Notes under the pieces: generated by a model
Seen by the model: the letters and a program-made list of their open reading frames with translations, nothing else
Databases searched by the model: none
What the model was told of the DNA's origin: nothing
Position numbers and translations under genes: made by a program
NCBI GenBank assembly: GCA_050945795.1
Contig: JBMNTP010000042.1
Location: 1-7,335 of the forward strand
DNA length: 7,335 bases
Source of the DNA: JBMNTP01 sp050945795
Lineage (GTDB): Bacteria; Bacillota; Clostridia; Christensenellales; MGBC116941
Direction of reading: 5' to 3'
Shown: positions 6,558 through 7,335 of the stretch, one piece after another
Layout of the letters: the number at the start of each line of letters is the position of its first letter
Position numbering within the stretch: the first letter of the stretch is position 1

Positions 6558-6875
6558 TTATAAATTCATCCTTTTCAATGCTTCAGCGAGTGCTTTCGTA
6601 CCAGCAATCAATCCCGGATATTTATCAATGATCGATGGTCCTTCTTCCTTGTTACGTTTCAAATAAGAAAGCTCATCTGAGAACAATTCATCTAAAGAAA
6701 TGTTCAGTATCACTGACAAACACAAAAGTGCTTCAACCTTTGGATAAGCTGCGGGTCCCGTTTCCCATTTAGAGATAGATTGGCGTGTAAGCTCTTCGTC
6801 TATGTGAGCTGCCAGTTCTTCCTGTGTCATGCCCATTTCTTCTCTACGTTGTTTCAGTCGTTCACCAAATGACAT
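6558..6875 (-). CDS. XRE-family helix-turn-helix transcriptional regulator
   Basis: A 105-residue DNA-binding protein. The Cro/C1-type helix-turn-helix spans about residues 5-64 (FGERLKQRREEMGMTQEELA, then the recognition helix around TRQSISKWETG, then ISLDELF), typical of Firmicutes XRE regulators. A linker leads to a short C-terminal helix, GTKALAEALKRMNL, likely for dimerisation. The start is ATG 6873-6875, with GAGGTG six bases upstream; the GTG at 6882-6884 is part of that site. As first gene of the operon with the small protein and abiH, it probably represses its own promoter and so the defence gene. The palindrome at 6938-6956 is a candidate operator. Confidence 0.88.
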   Translation of the reverse strand: MSFGERLKQRREEMGMTQEELAAHIDEELTRQSISKWETGPAAYPKVEALLCLSVILNISLDELFSDELSYLKRNKEEGPSIIDKYPGLIAGTKALAEALKRMNL

Positions 6876-6901
6876 CTTAATCACCTCGCTTTCTAATACA
6901 C

Positions 6902-6930
6902 ATTCTACTCAGAATAATTGGAGCCGTCTA
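6902..6930 (-). promoter_or_regulatory. Promoter of the XRE / small protein / abiH operon
   Basis: On the minus strand TAGACG (plus 6925-6930) and TAGAAT (plus 6902-6907) are separated by exactly 17 bases. The -35 box matches TTGACA at four of six bases and the -10 box matches TATAAT at five of six. The distance to the regulator start leaves a short leader carrying its ribosome binding site. Confidence 0.6.
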
Positions 6931-6937
6931 AAACCTG

Positions 6938-6956
6938 AATTTGCATCGCGCAAATT
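6938..6956. promoter_or_regulatory. Candidate operator palindrome upstream of the abiH operon promoter
   Basis: Two perfect seven-base arms, AATTTGC (6938-6944) and GCAAATT (6950-6956), flank the five bases ATCGC. The palindrome lies seven bases upstream of the -35 box on the minus strand. Its size and symmetry suit an XRE-family dimer, so binding by the encoded regulator is a reasonable guess. Confidence 0.45.
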
Positions 6957-6973
6957 GAAGTTGCGTCAACATG

Positions 6974-7000
6974 AAAAATAAAAGCAGGAGCTTACCCTGC
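6974..7000 (-). terminator. Intrinsic terminator after the hsdM fragment
   Basis: On the minus strand GCAGG and CCTGC (plus 6996-7000 and 6984-6988) pair around a seven-base loop, followed by TTTTATTTTT. The stem is short. It lies just after the stop of the truncated hsdM gene and upstream of the abiH operon promoter, separating the two transcripts. Confidence 0.6.
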
Positions 7001-7011
7001 ATACCCCCAAC

Positions 7012-7335
7012 TTACCCTGCAAGCCGTAACGACCTACGGCAATCATTAAATTGTATCAATCTCTGCATGATTATTTCATATAATTTCGCCATAAATTCTG
7101 GTTCACATATTCGCCCCATATCAGGAGTAAAAAGCATTGATACCATAAGACGAATAACTTCTCGTGGAGTAAAATGCTCTCCAGCTGTTTCATTAGACAT
7201 TTCAGAAAATTTTCTTATCAGCTCTTCAAATATGTATCCCATTTCATTGTTGCTTACACTATCTGGATGAAGGTCAATATCATCAACAAATTTTGATACC
7301 ACTAAATAGAGTAAATTTGCTTTTTCTAATCGTTC
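7012..7335 (-). CDS. hsdM: Truncated type I restriction-modification methyltransferase (HsdM) fragment
   Basis: Part of the modification subunit of a type I restriction-modification system, an N6-adenine DNA methyltransferase. The frame is open to the window edge, so its start lies outside. The first 69 visible residues follow HsdM closely: ERLEKANLLYLVVSKF, SNNEMGYIFEELIRKFSEMS and ETAGEHFTPREVIRLMV. After VSMLF (about 7129) the family match ends. The expected DPACGTGG S-adenosylmethionine site and NPPF/Y catalytic motif are replaced by a 38-residue unrelated tail, then a stop. This points to a deletion that fused hsdM to other sequence, so methylation activity is almost certainly lost. Two copies of CTTACCCTGC (6991-7000, 7011-7020) lie at the 3' end and could relate to the rearrangement. 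No hsdS or hsdR is visible in the window. Confidence 0.85.
   Translation of the reverse strand, partial: ERLEKANLLYLVVSKFVDDIDLHPDSVSNNEMGYIFEELIRKFSEMSNETAGEHFTPREVIRLMVSMLFTPDMGRICEPEFMAKLYEIIMQRLIQFNDCRRSLRLAG

Noticed and set aside
6984..7020. CRISPR-like repeat from the two CTTACCCTGC copies
   Set aside because: Only two ten-base copies with a ten-base gap, no further units; one copy takes part in the hsdM terminator stem.

Overview
The window looks like chromosomal DNA from a low-to-moderate GC, Clostridia-like member of the Firmicutes. The signs are strong purine-rich ribosome binding sites (GGAGG-type), frequent TTG/GTG codons near starts, compact hairpin-plus-T-run terminators, and protein families typical of that group: a phage ClpP-like head maturation protease, an HK97-type capsid, a Firmicutes-style XRE regulator and AbiH. 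The genus cannot be fixed from the sequence.

Layout. Positions 1-140 hold no convincing gene, possibly a decayed fragment. 141-938 (+) encodes a four-helix membrane protein with a C-terminal zinc ribbon, of unknown function. Next come three minus-strand single-gene units, each closed by its own intrinsic terminator: a small cupin (1481 to 1047), a YgiD/DodA-type LigB-family extradiol dioxygenase (2511 to 1741) and a short-chain dehydrogenase/reductase (3404 to 2646). All three start downstream of the longest possible ORF start, because the ribosome binding site lies inside the longer ORF. About 580 bases (3405-3983) then carry no supportable gene.

From 3984 to 5396 (+) there is a heavily deleted prophage remnant, visibly richer in G+C than its flanks. 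It consists of a 5'-truncated ClpP-like prohead protease followed by an HK97 major capsid gene with a good ribosome binding site. The capsid reading frame switches after residue 282 to a 15-residue foreign tail. A terminator at 5404-5449 separates this remnant from the convergent minus-strand defence operon.

The most interesting part is 6930 to 5451 (-). It is a three-gene operon with a recognisable promoter and an upstream palindrome: an XRE-type regulator, an easily missed 42-residue protein, and an AbiH-family abortive-infection protein. The small gene has its own AGGAGG site and overlaps the abiH start in an ATGA arrangement, implying translational coupling. Upstream, the window edge carries a truncated type I restriction-modification hsdM fragment. 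Phage remnant, AbiH operon and broken hsdM together look like an eroding defence/mobile-element region. The strongest candidate for an undescribed system is the XRE / 42-aa / AbiH cassette, plausibly a regulated or toxin-antitoxin-like phage-defence unit. That function is inference only.
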